DNA from: an uncultured Ruminococcus sp.
GTDB taxonomy: Bacteria > Bacillota > Clostridia > Oscillospirales > Ruminococcaceae
Length of the DNA stretch: 9,946 nucleotides
Assembly (NCBI GenBank): GCA_947175975.1
Contig: CAMWOX010000045.1
Span: 1 to 9,946 of the forward strand
Direction: 5' to 3'
Below the pieces are notes generated by a model. The model was not told the DNA's origin. It did not search any database and saw nothing but the letters and a program-made list of their open reading frames with translations. Shown one piece after another: positions 1 through 7,188 of the stretch (within the stretch, counting starts at the first letter, position 1; each line of letters begins with the position of its first letter). The position numbers and the translations under genes were made by a program.

Positions 1-65
1 TAGAATTTCGAATGTTCACAGTCTTAAGGACAACCAGAATTCTTATAACTTATATTATTAAAAAG

Positions 66-467
66 TTATCTTCTTTTTTTTATTATACAGGTTACAACAA
101 ATGCAATTACTGATACAATTCCAAATCCAACAGTGAAATTAACAAAAATATCCCTGTAAGCAGTAGATGCTAATTCACCAGTAAATCCTCTTAGAAAAAC
201 ATATAAGAAAGTAAGTCCCATTGTTGGAATATATACAATTATATCCTTTAACCAAAAATTTTTTAGTCGTATATTTTTAATCAAGGCATATGCTGTAACA
301 ACAATTAGCACTACAACTGCCCGATCTAATTCATGCCAATTTCCAGACGGATCTTCATATATACCCATAGACAAATATTTAATACTATTTACTATTGTTG
401 CAAGTGTGTATAAGCAACAATATATCAATAAGATGTCTTTCAACCATCTATTCCATATATTTTTCAT
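66..467 (-). CDS. Small four-helix integral membrane protein (possibly DUF6608-like)
   Basis: This is a complete 133-residue membrane protein of unknown function. Four hydrophobic segments are visible at about residues 8-30, 48-66, 73-93 and 107-130, with a short polar loop (EDPSGNWHE, about 38-46) between the first two and a basic KKRR tail. The loop and the later TAYRDIF motif (102-108) resemble small Clostridia membrane proteins that I recall as DUF6608; that family name is from memory. The ATG at 467 is preceded by a GAGGT-like site four bases away. The gene follows asnB on the same strand by 72 bp. No convincing terminator or promoter is visible in that gap, so read-through from asnB is possible. 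It is clearly AT-richer than asnB and may be an accessory gene. Confidence 0.75.
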   Translation of the reverse strand: MKNIWNRWLKDILLIYCCLYTLATIVNSIKYLSMGIYEDPSGNWHELDRAVVVLIVVTAYALIKNIRLKNFWLKDIIVYIPTMGLTFLYVFLRGFTGELASTAYRDIFVNFTVGFGIVSVIAFVVTCIIKKRR

Positions 468-539
468 ATTTACCTCACGAATTTTTGATTTATCATTGCT
501 CCAAACCTGTCATATTTTTATTTAACAGAGCCTTTATTT

Positions 540-2423
540 TCAAGAAGCAAATGCATAGCTTTCATTTTCAAAATAAACAGCATACCAAGTCAGAAACATA
601 AACACCGTCCAGATTTTACGGCTGTTATCCGCTTTTCCGTCCTTGTGGTCATTCAGGAGCTGAATCAGCTGTTCTGTATGGAAAAATTTCTTGCCTGCAT
701 CACTTTCAAAGCGATTTTTCACGATAGTATAATATTTATCTTCTTTGAGCCATACACGAATCGGCACAGGGAAACCAAGTTTTTTCTTAGCAGCAGTTTT
801 TGCAGTTTCCTGCGGTGTATCCTGTTTTGCTGCTAAACGCATGGCATATTTCGTAATGTAGGGTGTATGCTCATCTGTCACTTCTTTCCGTGTGACACGG
901 TATTTTGCAGGAATCCTCTCAGCGAGCTTCATCACTTCCTTGTCCAGGAAAGGCACACGCAATTCCAGAGAATGTGCCATACTCATTTTATCGGCTTTCA
1001 GCAAAATATCTCCTGCCATCCACATATGCAGATCCAGATACTGCATTTTTGTGACTTCATCTTGATCTGCCACACGCTTGTAATAATGTGCCGTCAGTTT
1101 TGTGGGATCTGGTGCATCCGTCCGGATCTTTAATAAATTCTTACGTTCTTCCGGTGTGAACATGTAGGCATTGCCAATAAATCGCTCTTCCAGATCTTTT
1201 CCCTTTCTGACAAAGAAATTCACACCACGCTTTGCCGGGAGCTTTTCTGCAGCCATACCAATACTGCGTTTCAATCCCCGTGGGAGCTTGTCATAAGCTG
1301 TTGCATTTGGCTCACTATAAACATTGTAGCCGCCGAAAATTTCATCCGCACCCTCTCCGGATAAAACCACCTTAAGCTGTTTTGCTGCCAGTCCGCAGAC
1401 AAAATATAAAGCGATTGCCGCCGGATCTGCCAATGGTTCATCCATCTGGTACTGAATATGTTTCAGTTCACCCCAGTATTCTTCTGGCTCAATGACTTTT
1501 GAATAATTCTTCTTGCCGATGGCTTTAGAAAAATTCTTTGCCCAGCCGATTTCGTTATATTTCTCATCCTTGCCGAAACCAACTGTGAAAGTTTTATCAA
1601 CATCGGCAATTGCCGCTACATAACTGGAATCCACACCACTGGAAAGAAAAGATCCGACTTCGACATCTGCAATCTTATGTGCCTGCACGGATTCATGAAA
1701 CACTTTGGAAATCTCCTGCACCCACTGTTTCAAATCCGGCTTTTCATCTGGACGGAAATGCACATCCCAGTATCGCTTGATCTCTAATTTCTGATTTTCA
1801 TAGATAAAATAATGTGCCGGCTGGAGCTTATATACATTCCTGAAAAATGTCTCATCCATTGCGGAATACTGGAATGTTAAATATTCTTCCAGTGCCGCCG
1901 TATTCAATTCTTTCACAAAAGCCGGATGCTGTAAAAATGCTTTGATCTCAGAACCGAACAGAAGTGTATCACCCATCTTTGCATAATACAATGGCTTGAT
2001 GCCGAAGAAATCCCGTGCGCCGAATAATCTTTTATGTTTCTTATCCCAGATCACAAATGCAAACATGCCACGAAGTTTCTCAAGCATTTTCGTACCATAT
2101 GCGGCATAACTGTAAATCAGGACTTCTGAATCCGTCTGTGTCCGGAACTGATAGCCCTGCTGTTCAAGTTCCGCACGGATTTCCTTAAAATTATAGATTT
2201 CGCCATTGAAAACCAGAACCAAATTGCCGTCCTGACTGTACAGTGGCTGATTGCCCTGCTCGGAAACATCAATAATACTCAATCTCCTGTGACCGAGTGC
2301 TATTTCTGCATCTACATATTTACCGCCTGCATCAGGCCCTCTGTGCCGGATGGCATTCATCATATTTTCAATGACCTGATTGGCATTGTCAATCTGATTG
2401 GTAAACCCTACAAAACCACACAT
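540..2423 (-). CDS. asnB: Asparagine synthetase B, glutamine-hydrolysing
   Basis: AsnB makes asparagine from aspartate, glutamine and ATP in the cytoplasm. The N-terminal class II glutaminase domain (about 1-200) begins MCGFVGF, so Cys2 becomes the N-terminal nucleophile after Met removal. It contains RHRGPDA (26-32) and the glutamine-binding NGEIYNF loop (73-79). The C-terminal synthetase domain carries the PP-loop SSGVDSS (261-267), which binds ATP pyrophosphate, and the conserved SGEGADEIFGGY segment (355-366). Further hallmarks are DKMSMAHSLELRVPFLD (478-494) and KKLGFPVP (547-554). The length of 627 residues is usual for the bacterial 'large' AsnB form, and all key residues are present. 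The start has an AAGGAG site seven bases upstream. It is transcribed from a divergent promoter region shared with the plus-strand gene at 2621. The short leader leaves no room for a T-box. Confidence 0.97.
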   Translation of the reverse strand: MCGFVGFTNQIDNANQVIENMMNAIRHRGPDAGGKYVDAEIALGHRRLSIIDVSEQGNQPLYSQDGNLVLVFNGEIYNFKEIRAELEQQGYQFRTQTDSEVLIYSYAAYGTKMLEKLRGMFAFVIWDKKHKRLFGARDFFGIKPLYYAKMGDTLLFGSEIKAFLQHPAFVKELNTAALEEYLTFQYSAMDETFFRNVYKLQPAHYFIYENQKLEIKRYWDVHFRPDEKPDLKQWVQEISKVFHESVQAHKIADVEVGSFLSSGVDSSYVAAIADVDKTFTVGFGKDEKYNEIGWAKNFSKAIGKKNYSKVIEPEEYWGELKHIQYQMDEPLADPAAIALYFVCGLAAKQLKVVLSGEGADEIFGGYNVYSEPNATAYDKLPRGLKRSIGMAAEKLPAKRGVNFFVRKGKDLEERFIGNAYMFTPEERKNLLKIRTDAPDPTKLTAHYYKRVADQDEVTKMQYLDLHMWMAGDILLKADKMSMAHSLELRVPFLDKEVMKLAERIPAKYRVTRKEVTDEHTPYITKYAMRLAAKQDTPQETAKTAAKKKLGFPVPIRVWLKEDKYYTIVKNRFESDAGKKFFHTEQLIQLLNDHKDGKADNSRKIWTVFMFLTWYAVYFENESYAFAS

Positions 2424-2478
2424 AAAACCGCTCCTTATCTAAGACAAATCAATTATCAGGTTTATACGTCCAACTAAT

Positions 2479-2507
2479 ATTATACTATAAGATTCAGGAA
2501 TTTGCAA
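2479..2507 (-). promoter_or_regulatory. Candidate asnB promoter
   Basis: On the minus strand, TTGCAA (2507-2502) and TATAAT (2484-2479) are separated by exactly 17 bases. The -10 matches consensus perfectly and the -35 matches at four of six positions. Transcription should begin near 2472, giving a leader of about 50 bases before the asnB ATG. This is read directly from sequence; activity is inferred. Confidence 0.75.
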
Positions 2508-2538
2508 CATTTTTTTAAGAATTTCTAAAAATCAAAGA

Positions 2539-2560
2539 AAAATGCTTGCAAAAGCATTTT
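2539..2560. promoter_or_regulatory. 9-bp inverted repeat overlapping a -35 box (candidate operator)
   Basis: AAAATGCTT (2539-2547) and AAGCATTTT (2552-2560) are perfect inverted arms around a 4-base centre, GCAA. The repeat covers the -35 box and part of the spacer of the plus-strand promoter. It lies upstream of any plus-strand coding region and beyond the asnB -35, so a repressor site is more natural than a terminator. The cognate factor is unknown. Confidence 0.5.
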
Positions 2561-2574
2561 ATTTCGGTTATAAT
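2546..2574 (+). promoter_or_regulatory. Candidate promoter of the 2621 membrane-protein gene
   Basis: TTGCAA (2546-2551) and TATAAT (2569-2574) are separated by 17 bases, followed by an AT-rich start region. The expected start is near 2581, about 40 bases before the ATG at 2621. It uses the same -35 hexamer and spacing as the divergent asnB promoter, and its -35 lies inside the inverted repeat at 2539-2560. Confidence 0.75.
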
Positions 2575-2620
2575 AATAATAAGGCAAACAAAAAACAAAA
2601 CGGGAGGCAATCATAAAATC

Positions 2621-3391
2621 ATGGCAAACTCGAAAAGTAATTCAAAAACATCTAAAAAATATCGCAAAGTTGAAAAGAAAAAATCAAAACCGTTTTTGCA
2701 ATTCAAATTAGGTGTGTTATTTTTTCTGATTCTTTTGTCTTTTTCAGCGATTTTCGGCTTGTATATGCTCAGTGCGACTTCTGATCCGGATTATTGGGAA
2801 CGTGAAATTCTTAACAGTCAGCAGAATCAGTCCGCTGGCAGCACAGAAAAATCAGCATCCAAAAATAAAAAATCTGTTATAAATCCTGTACCGGCTTCTG
2901 ATCGTGCCGAAGAGCAGCGCATGTCTGAATGCGCATTTATTGGGGATGTGTCTTCCTTGACGGCTTACTATGACACAAAAACAAGTCTTGTATTCACGGA
3001 CAATGTTGCAGGGATGTCCGAAAGCCGGATAAAGAGTATCAGCCGGAACATTGCAGATGCAAAAGCAGTGTATCTCTGGTATGATCTGCCTGATGATCAG
3101 GAAAAAACACTCACAGCTCTGCGAAATCTGACGGCTGGTATCCAGGAACAGAAAGCCAGTATGCCGATTTATATTCTGACAGCACTGCCGAAAAACGATC
3201 TGGAATTATCCCAGCAGACGGACGACTGGAATACGGCATTATTCGCACTCGCTGACGAAATCGGTCTGCATTATGTAGACATCAGTACATTGTTGAAAAC
3301 CAATGAAGGACTGCTTGCGATCACATACCAAGATAATGAAATTTTATACAAAAATATTGGCGAAACCATTCTCACGCACATAGCAGACTAA
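2621..3391 (+). CDS. Single-pass membrane protein with degenerate SGNH-hydrolase-like ectodomain
   Basis: The protein is 256 residues. A very basic cytoplasmic head (about 1-28, many Lys) is followed by one membrane helix (about 29-51), a polar Ser/Lys-rich linker (about 52-100) and an extracytoplasmic alpha/beta domain (about 101-256). The domain order resembles SGNH/GDSL hydrolases: ECAFIGDVSS (103-112) sits where block I (GDS) would be, VYLWYD (150-155) where the GxND block would be, then PIYILTALP (182-190), HYVDIS (217-222) and YQDNEILY (236-243) where DGxH would be. The Gly-Asn pair and the catalytic His appear absent, so a non-catalytic role is likely; this assignment is by eye. I chose ATG 2621, behind GGGAGG at 2602-2607 (a long 13-base spacing), because an upstream in-frame TTG at 2546 lies in the promoter. 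The gene stands alone between asnB and a terminator. Confidence 0.8.
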   Translation: MANSKSNSKTSKKYRKVEKKKSKPFLQFKLGVLFFLILLSFSAIFGLYMLSATSDPDYWEREILNSQQNQSAGSTEKSASKNKKSVINPVPASDRAEEQRMSECAFIGDVSSLTAYYDTKTSLVFTDNVAGMSESRIKSISRNIADAKAVYLWYDLPDDQEKTLTALRNLTAGIQEQKASMPIYILTALPKNDLELSQQTDDWNTALFALADEIGLHYVDISTLLKTNEGLLAITYQDNEILYKNIGETILTHIAD

Positions 3392-3394
3392 TTG

Positions 3395-3425
3395 AAAAAA
3401 GTCCTCCTGACAGGGGGACTTTTTT
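3395..3425 (+). terminator. Rho-independent terminator, probably bidirectional
   Basis: GTCCTCC (3401-3407) pairs with GGGGGAC (3413-3419) with one G-U pair around a 5-base loop. The stem is flanked by six A on the left and six T on the right. It starts four bases after the stop of the plus-strand gene. The flanking A-tract gives a U-tract on the minus strand too, with one mismatch in the stem, so it may also end the convergent 3440-3844 transcript. Confidence 0.92.
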
Positions 3426-3439
3426 GCTTAGCTGGAGCT

Positions 3440-3844
3440 TTAAAGAATATCATAAGGAAAAATCTGCACCTGATGATAATCCATCCAAAATAAAATATTA
3501 TCTTCTAAATGAATACTTTGTGCATCTTCTTTAATATCAATCATTTCTAACCAGTCACATTCAAAGCGAATATAGTATATTTCACCATCGTAATCTTCAC
3601 ATATCCCTGCAAAAAGCACGTCATCATTTTTGACTCCGACTCCGATGATATATTTTTTGTTTCTTGGCAGTGCTTTTATTTGTTCAGGAATAAGGTCATC
3701 TAATGTAAGCTCCACATAATAATGAGAATTTAAAACAGGCGGGCTTTTGCCTTTCCAGATTCCCTTAAGCATTCCAATATCCAAATCACAATTAACTATG
3801 ATATCTTCCCCTTGATGTTCAATTGCATTTATAATTATTTGCAT
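3440..3844 (-). CDS. Hypothetical acidic 134-residue protein
   Basis: I do not recognise the family. The protein is small, without a signal peptide or membrane helix, rich in Asp/Glu and in alternating hydrophobic stretches that suggest mostly beta strands. Examples are IIVNCDLDIG (15-24) and EIYYIRFECDWLEMIDI, and it ends in IFPYDIL. Size and acidity would suit an immunity- or adaptor-type protein, but no toxin gene lies beside it, so no function is assigned. The ATG at 3844 has only a weak AAAGG site about ten bases upstream. It starts 51 bp after the DUF1846 stop on the same strand with no clear terminator or promoter between, so co-transcription is likely. It is AT-richer than DUF1846 and pyrG, which may mean later acquisition. 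Confidence 0.72.
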   Translation of the reverse strand: MQIIINAIEHQGEDIIVNCDLDIGMLKGIWKGKSPPVLNSHYYVELTLDDLIPEQIKALPRNKKYIIGVGVKNDDVLFAGICEDYDGEIYYIRFECDWLEMIDIKEDAQSIHLEDNILFWMDYHQVQIFPYDIL

Positions 3845-3894
3845 TTCATTTGCAACCTTTGCAGTTTATTCCAAACTCAACCATCATATTAATT

Positions 3895-5367
3895 TTAAGA
3901 AAATTTCGGCTCACAAGTTAAATTCACACCCAGACGCTTGAAAATTCTCTCATCCACAGCGGACAAAATCACAGTCGAATGCACTTCACAGCCCCGGAGT
4001 TTTGCAATCTGTTCCATAGCTTTTTTCGCATTCTCATCCGTCGTCGCACAAATCGACAATGCCAATAATGTCTCATCCGTATGCAATCTCGGATTCTGAT
4101 TTCCCAAATGCTGAATTTTCAGATTCTGGATTGGTTCAATCACATGTGGAGACATCAGCAATACAGTATCATCCAACCCAGCAAAATATTTCAGGGCATT
4201 CAGCAACAGTGCCGAACATGCACCCAATAAGTCGGATGTTTTGCCCGTGAGAATTGTTCCATCCGGGAGCTGCATAGCTGTTGCCGGCTCTCCGGTTTCC
4301 TGTTCTTTTGCTAATGCAGGTGCAATCACAAAATGATCTTCCGGCTTGATTTTTGCCTGCTGCATGAGCAATTCCAGTTTATAGATTTCCGCATCCGTTG
4401 CAGTGCCTTTTCGCTGTCCGCACAATGCTGTATAATATCTTCTGATAATCTCCTGCCGGGATGCTTCACATACGACAGCATCATCAATAATGCAGTTGCC
4501 TGCCATGTTCACCCCCATGTCCGTAGGGGATTTGTAAGGCGACTCTCCAAGAATATGTTCAAACATTGCATTGAGTACCGGAAAGATTTCAATATCCCTG
4601 TTATAATTCACAGTTGTTTCTCCATAGGCTTCCAGATGAAAAGAATCAATCATGTTCACATCATTCAGATCTGAAGTTGCAGCCTCATAGGCAATATTCA
4701 CAGGATGCCGGAGCGGAATATTCCAGATCGGGAATGTCTCAAATTTCGCATATCCGGCACGGATGCCCCTCTGATGCTCATGATAGAGCTGTGACAGACA
4801 GGTTGCCATTTTGCCACTGCCTGGTCCTGGTGCAGTCACAACAACTAATTTCCGGGATGTTGCAATGTAATCATTTTTTCCGTAGCCGTCCGGACTGATA
4901 ATGCGTTTCAAGTCCGAAGGATAGCCTTTAATCCGGTAATGATGATAGACTTTCAGTCCGAGAGATTCCAGACGGTTCTGGAATGCATCCACAGCCGGCT
5001 TGCTCTCATACTGCGTGAGAACAACACTGCTCACATAGAGTCCGATTTTCGTAAAGATCTGGAACAGCCGGATCACGTCTACATCATATGTGATACCCAG
5101 ATCACCACGGACTTTATTTTTCTCAATATCATTGGAATTAATGACAATTACAATCTCGGCTTCTTCTTTGAGCTGGAGCAGCATCTGTAATTTACTGTCC
5201 GGCTTGAATCCGGGCAGTACCCGTGATGCATGGTAATCATCAAATAATTTTCCACCGAACTCCAGATAGAGCTTACCGCCAAAGTTAGCAATTCTCTCAC
5301 GAATATGCGCAGACTGCATAGTCAGATATTTCTGATTGTCAAAACCAATTTTTTTCAAATTTTGCAT
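3895..5367 (-). CDS. DUF1846 / UPF0371 family protein
   Basis: This is a full-length 490-residue cytoplasmic protein of the DUF1846 (UPF0371) family, which is widespread in Bacillota and still without an agreed biochemical role. Recognisable segments are the N-terminus KIGFDNQKYL (6-15), YLEFGGKLFDDYHASRVLPGF (34-54), a region around GDLGITYD (88-95), and the P-loop-like VTAPGPGSGKMATCLSQLYHE (177-197). The family-typical YAKFETFPIWNIPLRHPVN (206-224) and GVNMAGNCI (285-293) follow. GPGSGK recalls a nucleotide-binding loop, but Met follows the Lys instead of Ser/Thr, so ATP binding is only inferred. The ATG at 5367 has an AAAGGGA site about ten bases upstream. It lies 99 bp downstream of pyrG on the same strand but has its own candidate promoter in the gap. 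Confidence 0.93.
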   Translation of the reverse strand: MQNLKKIGFDNQKYLTMQSAHIRERIANFGGKLYLEFGGKLFDDYHASRVLPGFKPDSKLQMLLQLKEEAEIVIVINSNDIEKNKVRGDLGITYDVDVIRLFQIFTKIGLYVSSVVLTQYESKPAVDAFQNRLESLGLKVYHHYRIKGYPSDLKRIISPDGYGKNDYIATSRKLVVVTAPGPGSGKMATCLSQLYHEHQRGIRAGYAKFETFPIWNIPLRHPVNIAYEAATSDLNDVNMIDSFHLEAYGETTVNYNRDIEIFPVLNAMFEHILGESPYKSPTDMGVNMAGNCIIDDAVVCEASRQEIIRRYYTALCGQRKGTATDAEIYKLELLMQQAKIKPEDHFVIAPALAKEQETGEPATAMQLPDGTILTGKTSDLLGACSALLLNALKYFAGLDDTVLLMSPHVIEPIQNLKIQHLGNQNPRLHTDETLLALSICATTDENAKKAMEQIAKLRGCEVHSTVILSAVDERIFKRLGVNLTCEPKFS

Positions 5368-5410
5368 TGGATCAAAATCCCTTTCCGGTTAAAATAATTT
5401 TATCTTTATT

Positions 5411-5439
5411 ATCATAGCACAAAATCCGTCAAAATGCAA
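5411..5439 (-). promoter_or_regulatory. Candidate promoter of the DUF1846 gene
   Basis: On the minus strand, TTGCAT (5439-5434) and TATGAT (5416-5411) are 17 bases apart, and the -10 is extended to TGCTATGAT. The expected start is about 37 bases before the ATG at 5367. I see no hairpin terminator for pyrG in the same gap, so the gene may be read both from here and by read-through. Confidence 0.6.
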
Positions 5440-5466
5440 GAGAAAACAAGAAAAAATTATGCTGAT

Positions 5467-7086
5467 TTACGCTTTATGTGCAAGTGCTGCCCGGATAAAA
5501 TCTGCAAATAATTTCTGCGGACGGTTCGGACGGGATTTAAATTCTGGATGAAACTGTACGCCGACAAACCACGGATGTTCCGGACGTTCAATAATTTCCA
5601 CAAGCTTATGATCCGGAGAAAGTCCGGCGATTTTTAAACCTGTATCTGTCAGAATCTGCCGGTACGCATTGTTAAACTCCCATCTGTGACGATGCCGTTC
5701 ATAAATTAACTCTTCACCATAGATACTCTGTACAAGTGTATTTTCCATCAGACGGCAAGGATATAATCCCAGACGCATTGTGCCACCCTTTTCTGTAATA
5801 TCTTTCTGATCATCCATAATATCAATCACACTCTGTGAACCATCCGGCACAAATTCGGAAGAATTAGCTTGTTCCAGTCCGGCAAGATGTCTTGCAGTTT
5901 CGATAACCATCATCTGCATTCCCAGGCAGATTCCAAATGCCGGAATCTGATTTTCCCTTGCGTAGCGGATTGCCTCTATCATGCCTTCAATGCCACGATC
6001 ACCAAAGCCTCCAGGAATAATGATACCATCACAGGGAATCAGAATCGACTCTGCTGTTTCCGGTGTGATTTTTTCAGAATCCAGCCATAGGATTTCGACC
6101 TGTGTATCATTTACAATACCACCATGCCGGAGTGCTTCTGCAACGGATAAATAAGCATCCTGCAAAGCAACATACTTGCCGACAAGTCCGATTGTAATTC
6201 TGTGAACGGCTTTATTCTGCCGTTCTGTCATAGCAATCCAGTCGGCAAGATCTGGCCCCCGGTTGATCAGTCCCAGATGATAGCAGACTTCTTTGGCAAG
6301 TCCCTCTTGTTCCAACATCATGGGGACTTCATAGAGCGATGGAGCAGTCAGATTCTGGATAATATCTTCTTTTCTGACATTACAGAACAGAGCAATTTTT
6401 TCAGCGACCTCCTGCGGAATTTCCTGTTCTGTCCGGCAAACAATGATATTCGGCTGAATACCGATGGATAATAATTCCTTGACAGAATGCTGTGTCGGCT
6501 TGGATTTCAGTTCATTAGAACCTGCAATAAACGGCAGGAGTGTCACATGGATATACATGGCATTTTCTCTTCCGACTTCTCCGACAAACTGCCGGATCGC
6601 CTCCAGGAATGGTGTACTCTCAATATCTCCCACTGTACCGCCGATTTCCGTAATCACAATATCAGCATTGCTATTCTTGCCAACACGGTAAATTCTTTCT
6701 TTGATTTCATTCGTAATATGTGGAATTACTTGCACAGTGCCGCCGAGATAATCTCCTCTGCGTTCTTTATTGAGAACAGTCCAGTAAATTTTACCTGTTG
6801 TGGCATTATTATTCACAGAAAGATTTTCGTCAATAAAACGTTCATAATGCCCCAGATCAAGATCTGTCTCGCCGCCGTCTTCTGTCACAAAAACCTCCCC
6901 ATGCTGATAGGGACTCATTGTGCCGGGGTCTACATTGATATAGGGATCCAGTTTCAGAACCGTGATTTTATATCCTCTTGCTTTAAGCAAACGTCCCAGG
7001 GATGCCGCTGTAATACCCTTTCCAAGACCAGAAACAACACCGCCTGTTACAAATACATATTTTGTTTTCGAATTATGATCTCCCAT
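5467..7086 (-). CDS. pyrG: CTP synthase (glutamine-hydrolysing)
   Basis: PyrG converts UTP to CTP using ATP and glutamine, the last step of de novo pyrimidine nucleotide synthesis. The N-terminal synthetase domain (about 1-270) opens with the P-loop GGVVSGLGKGI (15-25) and contains KLDPYINVDPGTMSPYQHGEVFV (45-67), GGETDLDLGHYERF (71-84) and TEIGGTVGDIES (146-157). The C-terminal class I glutaminase domain (about 295-539) has PGGFGDRG (358-365), the nucleophile Cys387 in GICLGMQ, and His513/Glu515 in FHPEF. It is intact at the usual length of 539 residues. The ATG at 7086 is preceded by GGAGG seven bases upstream. The ROK regulator ends 102 bp upstream on the same strand. The only TATAAT in that gap is too close to the ribosome site to serve as a normal promoter, so the start of transcription is unresolved. 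Confidence 0.98.
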   Translation of the reverse strand: MGDHNSKTKYVFVTGGVVSGLGKGITAASLGRLLKARGYKITVLKLDPYINVDPGTMSPYQHGEVFVTEDGGETDLDLGHYERFIDENLSVNNNATTGKIYWTVLNKERRGDYLGGTVQVIPHITNEIKERIYRVGKNSNADIVITEIGGTVGDIESTPFLEAIRQFVGEVGRENAMYIHVTLLPFIAGSNELKSKPTQHSVKELLSIGIQPNIIVCRTEQEIPQEVAEKIALFCNVRKEDIIQNLTAPSLYEVPMMLEQEGLAKEVCYHLGLINRGPDLADWIAMTERQNKAVHRITIGLVGKYVALQDAYLSVAEALRHGGIVNDTQVEILWLDSEKITPETAESILIPCDGIIIPGGFGDRGIEGMIEAIRYARENQIPAFGICLGMQMMVIETARHLAGLEQANSSEFVPDGSQSVIDIMDDQKDITEKGGTMRLGLYPCRLMENTLVQSIYGEELIYERHRHRWEFNNAYRQILTDTGLKIAGLSPDHKLVEIIERPEHPWFVGVQFHPEFKSRPNRPQKLFADFIRAALAHKA

Positions 7087-7130
7087 AAAAAAACCTCCAT
7101 TATATAATTCTATCTGTGCAAAAGTGTAAA

Positions 7131-7178
7131 CCTCACCCGGTCTGACTTTTCCGAAAGCAAACCGAATGAGGCCTCATT
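7131..7178 (-). promoter_or_regulatory. pyrG leader hairpin (terminator or attenuator candidate) with 14-bp palindrome
   Basis: In minus-strand RNA, the arm at 7171-7161 (CCUCAUUCGGU) pairs over 11 positions with 7141-7131 (ACCGGGUGAGG), including two U-G pairs. The reverse strand would have mismatches there, so the fold is specific to the pyrG direction. It is followed by UUUACACUUUU, an interrupted U-tract. The same upper arm is also half of a perfect palindrome, AATGAGGCCTCATT (7165-7178). The hairpin may terminate the ROK transcript or attenuate pyrG; I cannot tell which. Confidence 0.5.
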
Positions 7179-7188
7179 GCCTGATATT

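Noticed and set aside
45..69. ATAACTT/AAGTTAT hairpin next to a T-rich run at the left edge
   Set aside because: The stem is almost entirely A-T with an 11-base loop and overlaps the stop codon of the membrane protein; on the minus strand no U-tract follows, so it is not a credible terminator for that gene.
510..532. GGCTCTGTTAAAT on the minus strand, resembling the start of some insertion-sequence ends
   Set aside because: No matching inverted end, target duplication or transposase is present in the window; a short partial resemblance is not enough.
2424..2545. Possible T-box or other riboswitch upstream of asnB
   Set aside because: The predicted promoter leaves a leader of only about 50 bases, far too short, and no T-box core or terminator stem is visible.
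2546..2620. 25-codon upstream extension of the SGNH-like gene starting at TTG 2546
   Set aside because: The extension overlaps the -35 and -10 boxes and the Shine-Dalgarno site and has no ribosome site of its own; ATG 2621 is preferred.
3846..3887. 13-codon open frame (MMVEFGINCKGCK) just before the 134-residue gene
   Set aside because: There is no ribosome site, and it is not in frame with the gene; such a short frame is expected by chance.
6487..7107. 206-codon open frame on the plus strand
   Set aside because: It lies entirely opposite pyrG, its translation resembles no protein family I know, and it has no ribosome site; it is a shadow of a conserved gene. The same holds for the other open frames opposite asnB, DUF1846, ROK and the surface protein.
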